A stretch of 64,000 nucleotides of DNA from Henricia sp. BOLD:AAB3569 (taxonomy: Eukaryota; Echinodermata; Asteroidea; Spinulosida; Echinasteridae), in NCBI GenBank assembly GCA_037783545.1, contig JBBELK010000517.1, positions 930,001 through 994,000 of the forward strand. Direction: 5' to 3'. The translations under genes and the position numbers were made by a program. The notes under the pieces were generated by a model. It searched no databases, was not told the origin of the DNA, and was given only the letters and a program-made list of their open reading frames with translations. This document shows, piece after piece, positions 11,246-23,900 of the stretch. Positions within the stretch are counted from its first letter, which is position 1; each line of letters starts with the position of its first letter.

Positions 11246-11389
11246 TTAAAGGCACAGGATCGTCAGCAATGCATGTGCGCCAAATTCGTGCCACGAAATA
11301 TGCAGCTCCGGAGCAAAGGCATGGAGCTGCGTATTTCGTAGTGCCCACGAATTTAGCGCGCGCGCATTGCTGACGCGCCTGTGCCTTTA
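11246..11389. mobile_element. Palindromic MITE, TTAA family 1, copy 2
   Basis: Same ends as copy 1 (TTAA-AGGCACAGGATCGTCAGC ... GCTGACGCGCCTGTGCCT); the right target site has decayed to TTTA. It lies just downstream of the receptor gene's stop codon and contributes the first minus-strand AATAAA after that stop (plus-strand TTTATT, 11386-11391). Confidence 0.78.
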
Positions 11390-11673
11390 TTGAGGACTCT
11401 TTATATTGATGGACAACGCAAGCAGATTTCTAAACCTTATAAAAAAGTTCTTAGAATCGGAAAATAGAATTAAGTGACGACAAAGATATGCTAAAGTTTA
11501 TCGACTTGCACTCATCAGAGCAAAACGCAAGAATGGCGTGGGTGACGCTAACGATATAATATAAGGCTAAATACGGAAATTACGTGTTCAGAATGCTGAG
11601 CGCTAATTGGTCAGCTGACAACAGCAGGGAGCACGCTATACTTAGTCTTAGACTGCATGCAGTGGGTTTAAAC

Positions 11674-11982
11674 CTACAACTTTGTTTCATTGTCATCTAG
11701 TTCCTTCCCCGGGTTCTCAGATCGTGTATCGGTAACACTGGTGTTTTTCTGGTCTTCCGATGATGCATTCGGCCGCCGTTTCGTTTGGACCCAATCTGCG
11801 CAGGTCACGCAAGACAGCTTTTTCCCCCACAGCGCCCTCACGCGTTTGTTCAGACAGAATGCAATGAAGATGAATACCCCTTGCAGAGTGTTGGTGATAA
11901 CGTTGATGTAGGACAAAACCGAGCTGTTGGCTGCTTCAGACACAAACGCAAGGACCCAGGCCAGTCCAAAAAGCAGAGTGAG
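11674..11982 (-). CDS. Receptor exon 10, TM6-7 and cytoplasmic tail
   Basis: 309 nt including the stop at 11676-11674; acceptor tttttcacag|CTCACT, phase 0. [16 protein letters not shown] is TM6; [20 protein letters not shown] is TM7 with the family word LQGVFIF. The tail [12 protein letters not shown] is followed by a Ser/Thr- and acid-rich end. Confidence 0.88.
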   Translation of the reverse strand, partial: LTLLFGLAWVLAFVSEAANSSVLSYINVITNTLQGVFIFIAFCLNKRVRALWGKKLSCVTCADWVQTKRRPNASSEDQKNTSVTDTRSENPGKELDDNETKL

Positions 11983-14900
11983 CTGTGAAAAAAAAAACAA
12001 TAGGGACCATAGACTAGGTTTGAGATGAGCCTGTGCACAAAGTCTATGGCTTGTTCATTGCAGAAATAGTCCTAGTACATGTAACTGGTTGAATAAGGAT
12101 AAGGTGTTATTGCCGAGGGAATAAAATTGTGTGTGGTTGGCCGGTTGTAAACTGCACGTTTAAAGGCACAGACTCGTCAGCAATTCGCGCGCGCCGAATT
12201 CGTGCCACGAAATACGCAGCTCTATATAGCAAAGGCATGAAGCTGCGTATTTCGTGGCACGAATTTGGCGCGCGCGCATTGCTGACGACCCTGTGCCTTT
12301 AAAGATCAGTGACAATAACTGGTTATTTTTTTTCTTTTCTTTTGTAGACTTTCTTTTTAGAAGGTTGCATCATGTATTTTGATGTGCCCAGCCTAGCAAT
12401 CGCCCAAGTGATTGCTTTGCTTGTGGGCTATAGTCAAAATGCAAAAAAAACATGAAAGTTACCTTGACGTATATTTTAACTTCCTCCACCATTTGCTCGA
12501 TGCGACCGTTTGTGTGCACCATTTTGCTGTTCCGTTTTGCCTTCCTCACGTTATGGATTACGGAAACGAAGCACAGCGTGTTAAAAATCAGCGAGGTCGC
12601 CACTGGGGCACCAAGAATGATCATAAGCACGTTTCCTCCTGAAATCAGGCAAGGTGTGGAATCTCTGTATATATCAGGAAGATTTGTGCAACGACAGAAG
12701 CTTAGCACGAGACAGGTTGAGACAATGATCAGGGCGCCACCCCAGACTAACGCCATAGACGTCAACAACTGACGAGTATTAATACGAGATCTACTTGCAG
12801 AGACAACCTTCCTAGCAAAGGTTCTAGCCGCATTGAAGGACAACATCGTCATCCAAAAGAAAGCAGATAGCCACGAGAGGTGCTGGATGGAAGCCATAAT
12901 AACACAAAGACAACCTTCGATATCCATTCGTCCCATCAAAAGCAACAAGATGGCGACAAAGAGCGCCACCACAAGGCTCATTATGTAGAATCCAGCCATG
13001 TTTCTCAGTTCTGTGAACACGCAGTAGGTGACAAAAGTAGCGGTTAGTGCCACTAGAGACATGGAACCACAAACGACAGATATTATGCCCAAAGCGGTTT
13101 GACCAGGGTCTCTGCTGCATATCGCAGCAGAGCCATCTTGAAGGATGACAAACTCCTTTGGGCCAAATTCAAGCCCAGATAGGATGTGAAAGATGGAACG
13201 CGATGATGACTTCTTAAACTCCTTCGGAAACAGAATCACCCACTCTCTGCAATTCAGTGCTAGGACATCTAGACATTCCTGCGGCACTACCACCGTTTTT
13301 CTAAAACTATAATAAAAATTATCTCGATCGAACATCAGTGATGCAGCAAAGCTCAGCCTGGAATGATTTCCTGAATCTGAGTGGAGAATCTGAGTGGCAT
13401 TGATGGTAGCATTTTCACAACTCTCAATCTCGGACAGCAGTCGCGCCCCTTCGATAATGTACAGGATGACGCTCCCGACATTACAATAGTTTGCATTTGT
13501 GGTATTTTTATCAAGCACCATCAGTAAATCGTGGCAGGACTTTTCACCAACTTCTAGCGTCGTGGTTACAATGTTAATGATGAATTCGGGGTTTCTTTGT
13601 GTATATCCCCGTGCTGGCACGGCCTGCCAGTACGCGACGTTCGAGCCAAGACTCGCGTTAACTAGACCTTCGCAGTCATTGCCAAGCTTTAGAGAAAGCA
13701 GCGGGGCAGCCGGAAGATCGAAAATAAAATCCTGCGCGCATTCAGAGTTATCACCCGCAACACCAGATGTGCAAAGTACAGTGCGACACCTCTGCAGGAA
13801 AGGGTCGTACAGTTGACCAGAAAGACACGTGGAATGCCCATCATCATCCCATCCGAAGTCAAACACTGCTTCTATAGTTAGGATCGTTGGAGTTCCAAAC
13901 AACAGTTGAGAGCACGAAGCCCATTGGTCCAAAGATGGGCAAATCACCACGTAGTTGTCATAAAGCGGGCCGCAGCTGTCGAATAAGCCCACCTCTTTTC
14001 CGCTACAAATCGCGCAATGAGCGTTCCTGTACTGCGTTCCGTTCAGGCTAAGTGGTGCAAAGTAATCCCGGCACGCGGTTTTAAGAGAAGAGATTGTAAA
14101 TTCACGACGACACGAACTGACGGTATCCACCGGGCACGTACGTGCCTTGCCGATTAGTCTATCACTGCTTGGTGGCTCGTACAAGTATCTGCCGGTTAGA
14201 GTACCGGGCACAGTGACGTTAAATCGGCGATCAACCATAGATTCATTTGACAACGTGTATTCTATGCTCATGTTCCATTTTTCTAAGTCTTTTGGATGGG
14301 CCCCGTGGCAAATTGCGCAGAAGACATTTTTATAGACAGCACCTTTAGTGTCGTAGACTGGGATGGAAGTGATGACGTCATCAGGTGATGGCGTTTCACA
14401 GTTATGCCTGACCGAAATGGCTGTCCACTGCTCCGGGCATAAACTGACTAAAGCAAAACCAAAATATTCGTCATAATCTGCACTCCACTGGTAGGGCAAT
14501 CGCAGGCACGAGTAGTAGTCAGAGTTAATGCCATTCATCGACAGTTCGGTGGCTTTGAGAAACATGTTGTGGCAGTTGGTGTGATAGTCATAGCAACAGT
14601 CGTTGAAAAGCACGCATGCGTCGTCACACTTGCATGTTTCCCGTCTGACCGGACGTAGTGTATCCCTTGGCCCCTGGTTACAGTCGAAGCCACAGTAGTG
14701 GATCTCCCCACACAAAAGGGTATTAACGTCATATCGCTCTGTTTCTGTAGAAATGAACGAAGGTCACGATGATATTTATAGTATACATTCCCGTCTATAG
14801 TTCATATGACTAATAACATATGTAACGCATATTAAATTGATGTTTGTTTTAATGTCTAATACAGTACCGCCTTTCATGCACATTATTTTGGAAGGTTGCC

Positions 14901-17900
14901 TGCAATAACCAACTTCATGTATTACAATAAAAGACAAACCTGCCACACACTCGACGTAGAGAAACCACGTGCATGATTCGCCAACATCCAACAGCATCCG
15001 ACACTCGAAAAGTTTCGACTCACTGCCGAGGCATCCGAGCTGCGAAATCAACGTTGACCTCGGAATTAGATTTCTGTTTAGAAAGTACCTTTTAACCGGT
15101 ATGTTTTTGCTAAATCCAAGATGGCGACACACAACCTCTTCATCCCGTTGGTCAGGTACTTTGGTTCCACATATGGCGCCCCAGTCATCATTTGGTGAGA
15201 CGCGGCCCACGACCACACCAGATGCGCGGTAATGAGAAGCAACAAGCTTCAATTCCAGTTTCTCGTGTACTGATAAAAAAATGAGGCAAACAAGGGGCGA
15301 ACATGAAATTGCATTTTAAGAGAAATTGTAATGTATAAAGATTTGAAGTGATTTTGCCCGTAGCATGGATGCTTTTGAAGGAGAGATGAGGGGCGGGGCT
15401 ACTCGTTTCGATACTAATTCTGTTCAGATGCGTTTACTGGACACTTATGCTCAAGTGACAGCTTTGGCTTTGACCCTTCAATCAGTGCATAGTTTCAACC
15501 TGTCAATCAACCGAACCTGCCGACCAATCACAACAGAGCTAGCAGACAGCGCCCACATAGGTCAAAGTGCATTGCCTCACAAACAAATTGATCGCGATCG
15601 CGATACGTTGTATGCGGTGTTCCAGGTGAATGTTTGGTTTCAAGGCCGGGCGATTCGCTGTTAAATGATAAGAAAGCGAATTATTATGAATATATGACAT
15701 TTCTGTATCACTGGCCCTTTACTAAGTGTGTGCTACGGTAACTGTCGACCCTGAAACATGAATACCTTTTAGTTTTCTCCAATGAATATATGTGCTTTCC
15801 GTTGAAAGTACCATTGGTTTGTGCAGTGTGTGTAGTCATTTTGACAATAGCGTGTGAGGCATAGCAACAATATCCAAGGGGGCGGGGTTAATTGGGAAAT
15901 CTCGGAACTATGCATTGGGAATTTGCTGCAGAAGTGCGACGTCACGCGGGGCCATCTCCAAACCCAAATAGACCTAAATGTGAAGGATGCTGTTATTTTT
16001 CTTTTCCAATAATGGAAAATGTGGATCAGAAACACTTGCAGTACTGCTGGCACGACTGGAATATGTTTTGGAAACAATGCCCCGGCAACGCGCGACCTCT
16101 GCATCTAATGGCGTAGCCTACACAAATGGGTCAAACATTTCATTGTGCATGTACATACCCCTCAGTGTTCGTAAAAATGAAATAATTGAAATGTTGATTG
16201 CACACTCAATTCATTCTGTACCCAACCTAGTCTAGAGTACAAATTTGCACAAAGCAATATAGGGCTACAGAAAGCAAATTGCAAACTTACTTTCATTTCC
16301 ACATCTCAAACCTGCTAACAAATAGCATGGACGCTGCAAAAACTGACAGTCCATCCACACCGTTGCATTTTGTGAACAAACGATAAGGGTTGCTGGAGTG
16401 ATGAAAGTAAAGCCTTCCGAGTCGGACGGTGTTGTCATCGTGTAAGACGTTCCGTTTCCTGGAAACCCAAGGTGGCGGCATAATATGTGTTGCACATCCG
16501 TAGATGGCTTCAACGATTGACCACAGACATCCTGCCACTGACGAGTTTCGCCACACTGCGTCTGAAGCATGCCGTCACTCTCCACTACTCCGCGAAAGAG
16601 GCGAAAATCTCTGCCTACAAATGGAATGGCATGTGCATAAAGCATTTTGCATTAGTTGCACCTGGACCCAGTGTTCAGAATCAGAAACTTGGTTGAGGTT
16701 GGCAAATAAATGCAGTACGATATGCGGCAGAGGGTACCGCCCCCTTCTATTGTTTCCTCAATGTGTCTTAGATATCGAAGGAATTTCAAAGAAAAAATCT
16801 GTCCAGTTGTTGGATTGGCAGCAAATCGGTCCCACATTTGATCACTTACATATGGGTCTTTCCACAGTAATGGGGTACATTTGAAAAATAAATAAGTCAA
16901 TAATTCCTTTCAGATGTCTTTAGTTTATCTCAGAATTAAAGAAATGTCCTTGTTTTGTTCTCAGGAGATAACTTTTGCCCAAAAAGTTAAGAAATTGCTG
17001 CCACAACATAGTTTTTGAAAAGCTTGTGCATGTACAAATTTTCCTATTACGTATGTGACGTGGACAGACAATTTTGTGACATTTTTTTCCGTCTTTGTTA
17101 CATGCGTAATGGGAAAATGTGTGCACGAGGTTTTCACAAATGTATGTTGTATAGGACTACTTTTCTTATTCCTTGGTAAAAAAGATATTTGCTCAGTTTA
17201 GCTTGATAATTTAAAGATAAAATTAAGACATTTGAAGTGAACTGGGACCTAAGATCTTGAATGTTACAGAAATGTACCCCATTACTGTGGACAGACCCAT
17301 ATACAAGAGACAAAATAGTGACTTTTTCTCTATACTCGGAAGGGGCATCATGAAACGTAAACCTTTTTATTTTTGTGTCAGATAAACTCGCCCCCTGCCA
17401 ACTCGTCCCCGGCTGATTAGATCATGGAGGAAGGAAACAACAGTTGTTTGCTCTGTGGTCGAGTGGTTAAAACGCCTGCCCAGTTTGCAAGAGGTCGTAG
17501 GTTCGAGTCCCACCCGAGCACGCTATAAAGTATTTCTCATTGCCTCGGGAAGCACTGAGTGCTAATACAATTACGTCAAGTAGGGTAAAACAGTCACATC
17601 CTTAAAGATAGTATACATGATTGGTAAACTGTTACAAATAGTTTTATCCCCCTGTGTGATTGAAGATATGCATGATTAAAACCAACCTGAGCAAAAACCA
17701 GCTCCGTACTTCGTCTAACTTTTGAGAAAACAGTCAAAAAAGGGTTTGCAGTCATTTCGCCCCAAAACCACTTCGCCCTGAACCATTTCGCCCTGAACCA
17801 CGGCCTGTGCACGAAGTGGTTTTGTAGTGTTTGGACGAAGTCATTTGGGGCGAAATGGCACTCGGGCGAAGTGGTTAGGGGCGAAATGGTTTTGCGGCAA

Positions 17901-20900
17901 ATTGAATTTTCGTCTCATGAGACGAAAACTAATTGTTTTACTAATTTCTCAAAGACTATAGCACTTCAGACAAAACCATTTCAGGGGAAGTTTTTTTCTG
18001 TAAGTAAGGCGTAAATCTGTGAACATTTATGATATTCGAAATTACCAATGATGTATACTGCCTAAAACATACGTATACTGCCTTTTGACTGTATACTACA
18101 CTAATAAGCATAATTGACCAATCCATTCCATAATGCACAAAAACTTACTTTCACCGCAGGTTATCCATATTGCGTTCTCTGGCAAACACGGACGCACTGG
18201 ATTAAGTCGTGATAGACGACACGAGCTTCCTTCTTCACTTGTGTGGCAAAATGCAGTGTCTCTTTTCAACGGATAGTTCGACAAGACTTCGAGAAAACTG
18301 GAGTTCACTGAAGCCCAGACCACTTCTTCTGCTTGACAGAAAGCGTTGTATCCAAACCGACGGCAGATGTCAGCCCCCACGCCTGGTAAAACTGTCTCCA
18401 GAAAGTCCATACACAGCGTGTTCCATGTCTCATTGACTGTGCTTCGAAATTGCAGGACTCCTTCACCGGCAGAAGATCCACCAAGTCCAAGAAGTCGATA
18501 TGCTTCGCCATCACCTGATAAAAATACACGTAAACATACCAAGTTAGTATCGTTATATTTCCAATTTTCTAAAATAATGAATAGAGTTTGCGACAAAGTG
18601 TTTTTTCAAGCGACACATGGCCCGAACACATCAACTACTTCCACTTAATAAGAAAATACGGACACTGTTTACGATCCGGCCGGCTTATTAAATGACTGAT
18701 GCCCCTATTTTCATCTACCCCAGCACTGCTCTGCCTCTTAGATGGGGATTTATTTGGTCACTTTTTGAAACAAAAAATGGCAAATAACATTGAAATTTTC
18801 AGTGCACTTTAAGCAGGTTTTGCACCCCCCCCCCCCCCCCTTGTGTGCAGCTACATTTTGCCACAGCGGTTGATATTTTGTCTTTTGAAAAGTGACAATC
18901 CCCGCCTCTTTGGCGGGGTTGTCCAGAGGTAAAAGTGGTGAATAGTCCGTATTTATACAGACAAAACAATTTGATAAACGTAAAATTACGGACAAGATTT
19001 TTTTAAATCTAGAAATTCGTTGCCGCAGGACGATTAAAAAACGTATTTCTTACAGTGTATAATACATACATGCATACCACATACGTGCTCAAACCTTTTT
19101 GCTGTTGCAGCAGTTTTGCTAAGACTACGAAATATGAAAAATAAATGACTCGGGTCCATTTGACCGTATCATTTAGAGGGTCTCCCAGTTCAATGGGTAC
19201 ATATTAATTACCCGATACGCTAAAGAGACTGCAAATTTCAGTACCAGTCCCCTGGCAAGGGCACAGCATCTCTGAAATGGTTCTGTTGAATCGTTCAACA
19301 ATTCCGTCATCTTTGTGGTTAAATGCAGTTGGCCATGGGTGGGTTTCGCGAACACCAAAAGTTATGCATTCATAAACATCTGCTTGACCAGAATATAGTG
19401 CAATAATCATTTTGTCACCTCCGCACGTGGATGGGAGACATTTATGTTTCTGCACTTCTGAAATGGTTGAAAGGTATCTATGTTCATACTACTCCAAAAT
19501 GAAACGCAAGTCGCTTGAAAGTCAGTTTTCTGAGGGATTTAGCGAGTGATATATGCACATTCACATCGAAATGCTCTAAAGATCAAACTGCTTAAAATAA
19601 GCCAACTTTTAAAGAGTTACGGTGCAGTGCACACCAATTAAAGGCTCGGAGCCGATTTAAACCAATCCCCTCTCTGTATATGGTTATGGCTAAAAGAAAA
19701 ACCCGATTTCATTTCCAAATCATGAATTGAGACTCACAGATTCAGAAAACCAAAATTGTTTTGCTGATCTGGCGAAGTAAATACGCTACGACCTTTGGAA
19801 TAGGAAAGTGGGTGTGCCATTCGCATACTGCAAGGCGGTATGCGAGGTAGTCTGGTTCCCGGACCAAAACATTCCACGACCGATTTTAAGGTCCGGCAAC
19901 CACCAATCCGCCATATTGAAACAGGAGGAATTCCTCTTTTTTTCGAAGGTTCCCGAACTTACCCGAATGCACGTCCGGAAGTTATCGTTAATCGTCGGGT
20001 ATACGTTTCGTCGGTGTTTCGAGAATTTGAGTTGACGCCGCGTGCACGCGTGCTGCTGCTTGTATATTTATGGTGATGCCACGGATTTGAAACTACGCAG
20101 TGGCTATAGTTACGGTAACCGTAACGCAATAATAAATGGCTATAGTTACGGGATTGCAACAGCAGATTAAAACTATGGAGCTCACTGGGTGATGCAGACA
20201 AGGTTTGAATCTGCTTTTTTATGCTAGCCTACATGTATATAAAAATGGGCATGTGTAATATTTTAAGGTTAATATATTACATTTGTAATGGTCAAATATG
20301 GAATAACCCCTTTCAAATTGTTGTACACTCATGCCATATAGCGCGCAGCGCGCTTTGAAAATTAACGGTTATGCGCTCCTAAAAATAAATGCATGACGTA
20401 ATGCTTAGTGCTATTTTAAACACTACGGTTGCCGGTCCTCATATTCAGTCGTTGTATGTGGAATATGTGGAGCGGGAACTAGTCTATATGCGAGGTTCAT
20501 CAGATGTTAGCCAGACAACGCTATGTCCATGAGTCGATCTTTAGCAGTCTCCAATTAGCCTTTTAGAAGTATGGCGGAACAAGAGAGGGCGCAATTTTAT
20601 TTGGGTATGAATTTTTTTAACAATTGTATTTCTTTCCAAAAACATGATTTACAAAATTTTAAATAAAATAAATAAGTGCAAAGTGAAAAATGTAGTTATA
20701 TTGCATTTTGTTCGATTTTATACCCACTTCAAAGTGCGCCCTCCTATTGTGTCCCCCATACTTCAAAAAGGCGTGATGGGGACATTGGGAATGTTGCCGA
20801 CCGACTAAGAAGTGGCCGTCCTCGTGGTACGACGCATGCGCAGGACCGCTGTATTGCAGCATCTTTGTGACCGGCGCCTATAGTTACGACCTGTCAATCA

Positions 20901-23900
20901 ACCGAACCCGCCGACCAATCACAACAGAGCTAGCAGACAGCGCCCACATAGGTCAAAGTGCATTGCCTCACAAACCAACATTACTCAGTGTGTTCTAACA
21001 TAACTGTCGACCCTGAAACATGAATACCTTTGAGTTTTCTCCAATGAATCTGTGCTTTCCGTTGAAAGTCCCATTGGTTTGTGCAGTGTGTGTAGCCATT
21101 TTGACGATAGCGTGTGAGGCATAGAAACAATATCCAAGAGGGCGGGGTTAATTGGGCAATCTCGGAACTATGCATTCCGTATAGTTGATGGCATAGGTCT
21201 TACTTGCCAGAAATTAACATAACAAAAATTGATTAACCTTAGTTACCGGTTAAGGTTACGTTCGTCTCGGTAGTGTTTGAGCATATCACGCCCACGTCTT
21301 CCTCGTGGCTACAGTCAGTGATACCCATCTCCGCGTAAAAGCAGTCTGACAGTTGCGCTTCGTCTCCAGTACACTGCATATCATCCAGGAGAATGGTTAG
21401 CCCAAAACCTTCACCAAACTTGGTGTGTGCAGAAACCACGGAACTGTAGCCGAGTTGATGGCACACGACAGTCGCTTCCCGTATATCCCAATTGTCATCG
21501 CATATCGTGCCCCATTGGTCGGAGGTGTAACTTACCTCCACGCGTCCTTCAGATGGAGAACTTCCCCCAGTCAGGCGAACAGCTGAAATTGACAAGAAAA
21601 TTATTGTGATGTTGGTCATATCAGATTGAATTTCACATACTTCCAAACACTTCAGTGAAATGATATCGTATATTGTGTAATGATGTTATACAATTCCAAG
21701 GCTTACCAGTATGTTATGAGTACGGTATTTACCATTGCTAAATTTATTACACGGGTTTTATTATTCTTGTAAACCACTATCGTTGAAATGCTTTTATTGA
21801 ACCGTCATTTCATCGAGTTTATGGTATGTCCATTCGTACGAACACCAAAGTAACACACCCCAAACACATCCCTGATTAGAGCGTATAGTTCAATAATTTT
21901 GCCACGTTAAAAACTATCAGAAAGGAACGCCAGGGTCACATCGGTACGATCTGATCTGGGGGCAGAGTTAAGAAACCACAGGAAGAGAAATGTAAATACA
22001 ATTGTATTTTGTGTCCACTTACGTATACAGATTTTACGTCTAATCGAAAATCATTGTGCATTGTTCCTTGATGTGAAAATAAATCAGGAAGAATCATAGT
22101 TTTTGTCGTATTATGGACGACATTACATGCAGTGCCACTTCTGGTAATGTTTAAGGATTTTACTCTATAGATGCAAATTTATGCAACCATGTGAAATAGG
22201 CCTAATGATTGACCTACCGGTAAAAATAGTGTAGACAGTGCTTGTTGCACAAATCACACCCACGTCTTCCGTGTGGCTGCAGTCATTCGTGCCCCATCCC
22301 CTGTGAGAGCAGTCTGACAGTCGAGCTTCGTCTCCTGAACATTGCACATCATCCAGAAGAATAGGTTGCCCGGAATTACCCTCACCAAACTTGGTGAGTG
22401 CAGTAACCACGGAACTGTAGCCCAGTTGACGGCATACAACAGTCGCTGCCTGTGTGTCCCAGAGGTCGTCGCATACCGTGCCCCAATGGCCGGAGATGAA
22501 GACCTCCACGCGTCCTTCAGATAGGGAATTTCCTCCAGTCAGGCGAATAACTTCAATTTAAAGGGAAATTATGACGTGGTCATATTATTTAGATTAAATC
22601 ACATTCTGTAATTAGAATTCCAGCTTCGCATGCAGTGCCGCTTAAATACGCTAGTTGATTTTAAAATATTGTATTCCGCGAAAACCAGGTAAGGGGCCGT
22701 CTAAAGTTGTCAAAACCCCTCCCTGCTCCGACACCAAAACATATAATGTAATGCATTTTCTGTGTGTCCGTCTGTCCGAAACGAGCTGACATAAAAAAAT
22801 CTGGTGGCAAACCACCTCCTGGAAAAATTCCTGGATCCGCCCCTGATGCGTATATGTGGAGATCGCGAACTCCAACCGTAAATTCGGTATTGCATCAATA
22901 CCTTCAACCTAGATTGGTTCCCGATCCTATTGCCTATTGGGAAAATATATTCTCCTATGTGGAATATGTTGACGGGAACCAGTCTACCTTCAACATCTCC
23001 TCCCTGTCTATGTATAGACCATGTAAGTCGATCTCGCGGCGAGTTTTACATGCCAACGAGGTTTTAACGTTGTGACAATATACCGTACCTTTAAGGTGCG
23101 TCCACACTAGAGTGAATTGCGACGGAACGTCAACGGAACGGCGACGGAACGTCAACGTCAGCGGTACCGCTGAAAGTTGAAACTTTTCAACTTTGGGCGT
23201 TTGCCGTTAACGGCTACCGTTATCGTTTCTGTGGACGTCCACACTGTGAACGTCAAAAATTGGGCGCGCGCCCAAAATACAACGGCAGCGGAACGGCAAA
23301 ATGCTCTAGTGTGGACCGTACTTAAATGCCAAATTTTACCGATTCAATAAATAAAATGAAGAAAAATAATATGTTGTGCGGGCTTGTCGAAAACAGACTT
23401 ACAGACTATACCAGCGATGCGCTGCGTAGTTTTTATATTACGTCAAAGGTTACCAGTTGATCTCAGAGACGGAAATAAAAGATCAGATTTATAATTTCAT
23501 GAACGTTTTGTTCAATTAAAGGAGTTATCCAGATTTTCCAATACCGCCCTAAAATAGTATCCACAGGGGGAAAAACCAGAACATTTGCAATCTCCGATTT
23601 GGATATCCTTGGAAATATACGAATCGATAGCGCAGAATTTCAGAATGGTAATGAGAAAAATATGACACATGATATGGTATCAAAATCTCAACACCCATGG
23701 GAAAAATAAGGGGGTGAAAAATGTGATCTGGACACGCTCCTTTAACTTTTTCCACAAGTAAAACAATGTGATTTTAAGAATATTTAAAACGTTTTGTGAA
23801 AGTGCACGCGCTTTAGCTTGTATACGAGGTCCTGTAAGTCGATGGATCTCGCAGCGTATCGTAAGTTTTCGGGGTCAACTTAGGCCCGCTTCAAACGTCG

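Noticed and set aside
12370..12462. Extension of the receptor frame beyond TM5 to a stop at 12370
   Set aside because: A strong donor follows EEVKIYVK, and the next exon supplies TM6-7 in phase 0. The extension reads as intron.
240..17520. Functional tRNA genes at 240-313 and 17449-17520
   Set aside because: Both have good box-like promoters, but position 33 is not T and the stems carry mismatches. Better explained as SINE heads or pseudogenes.
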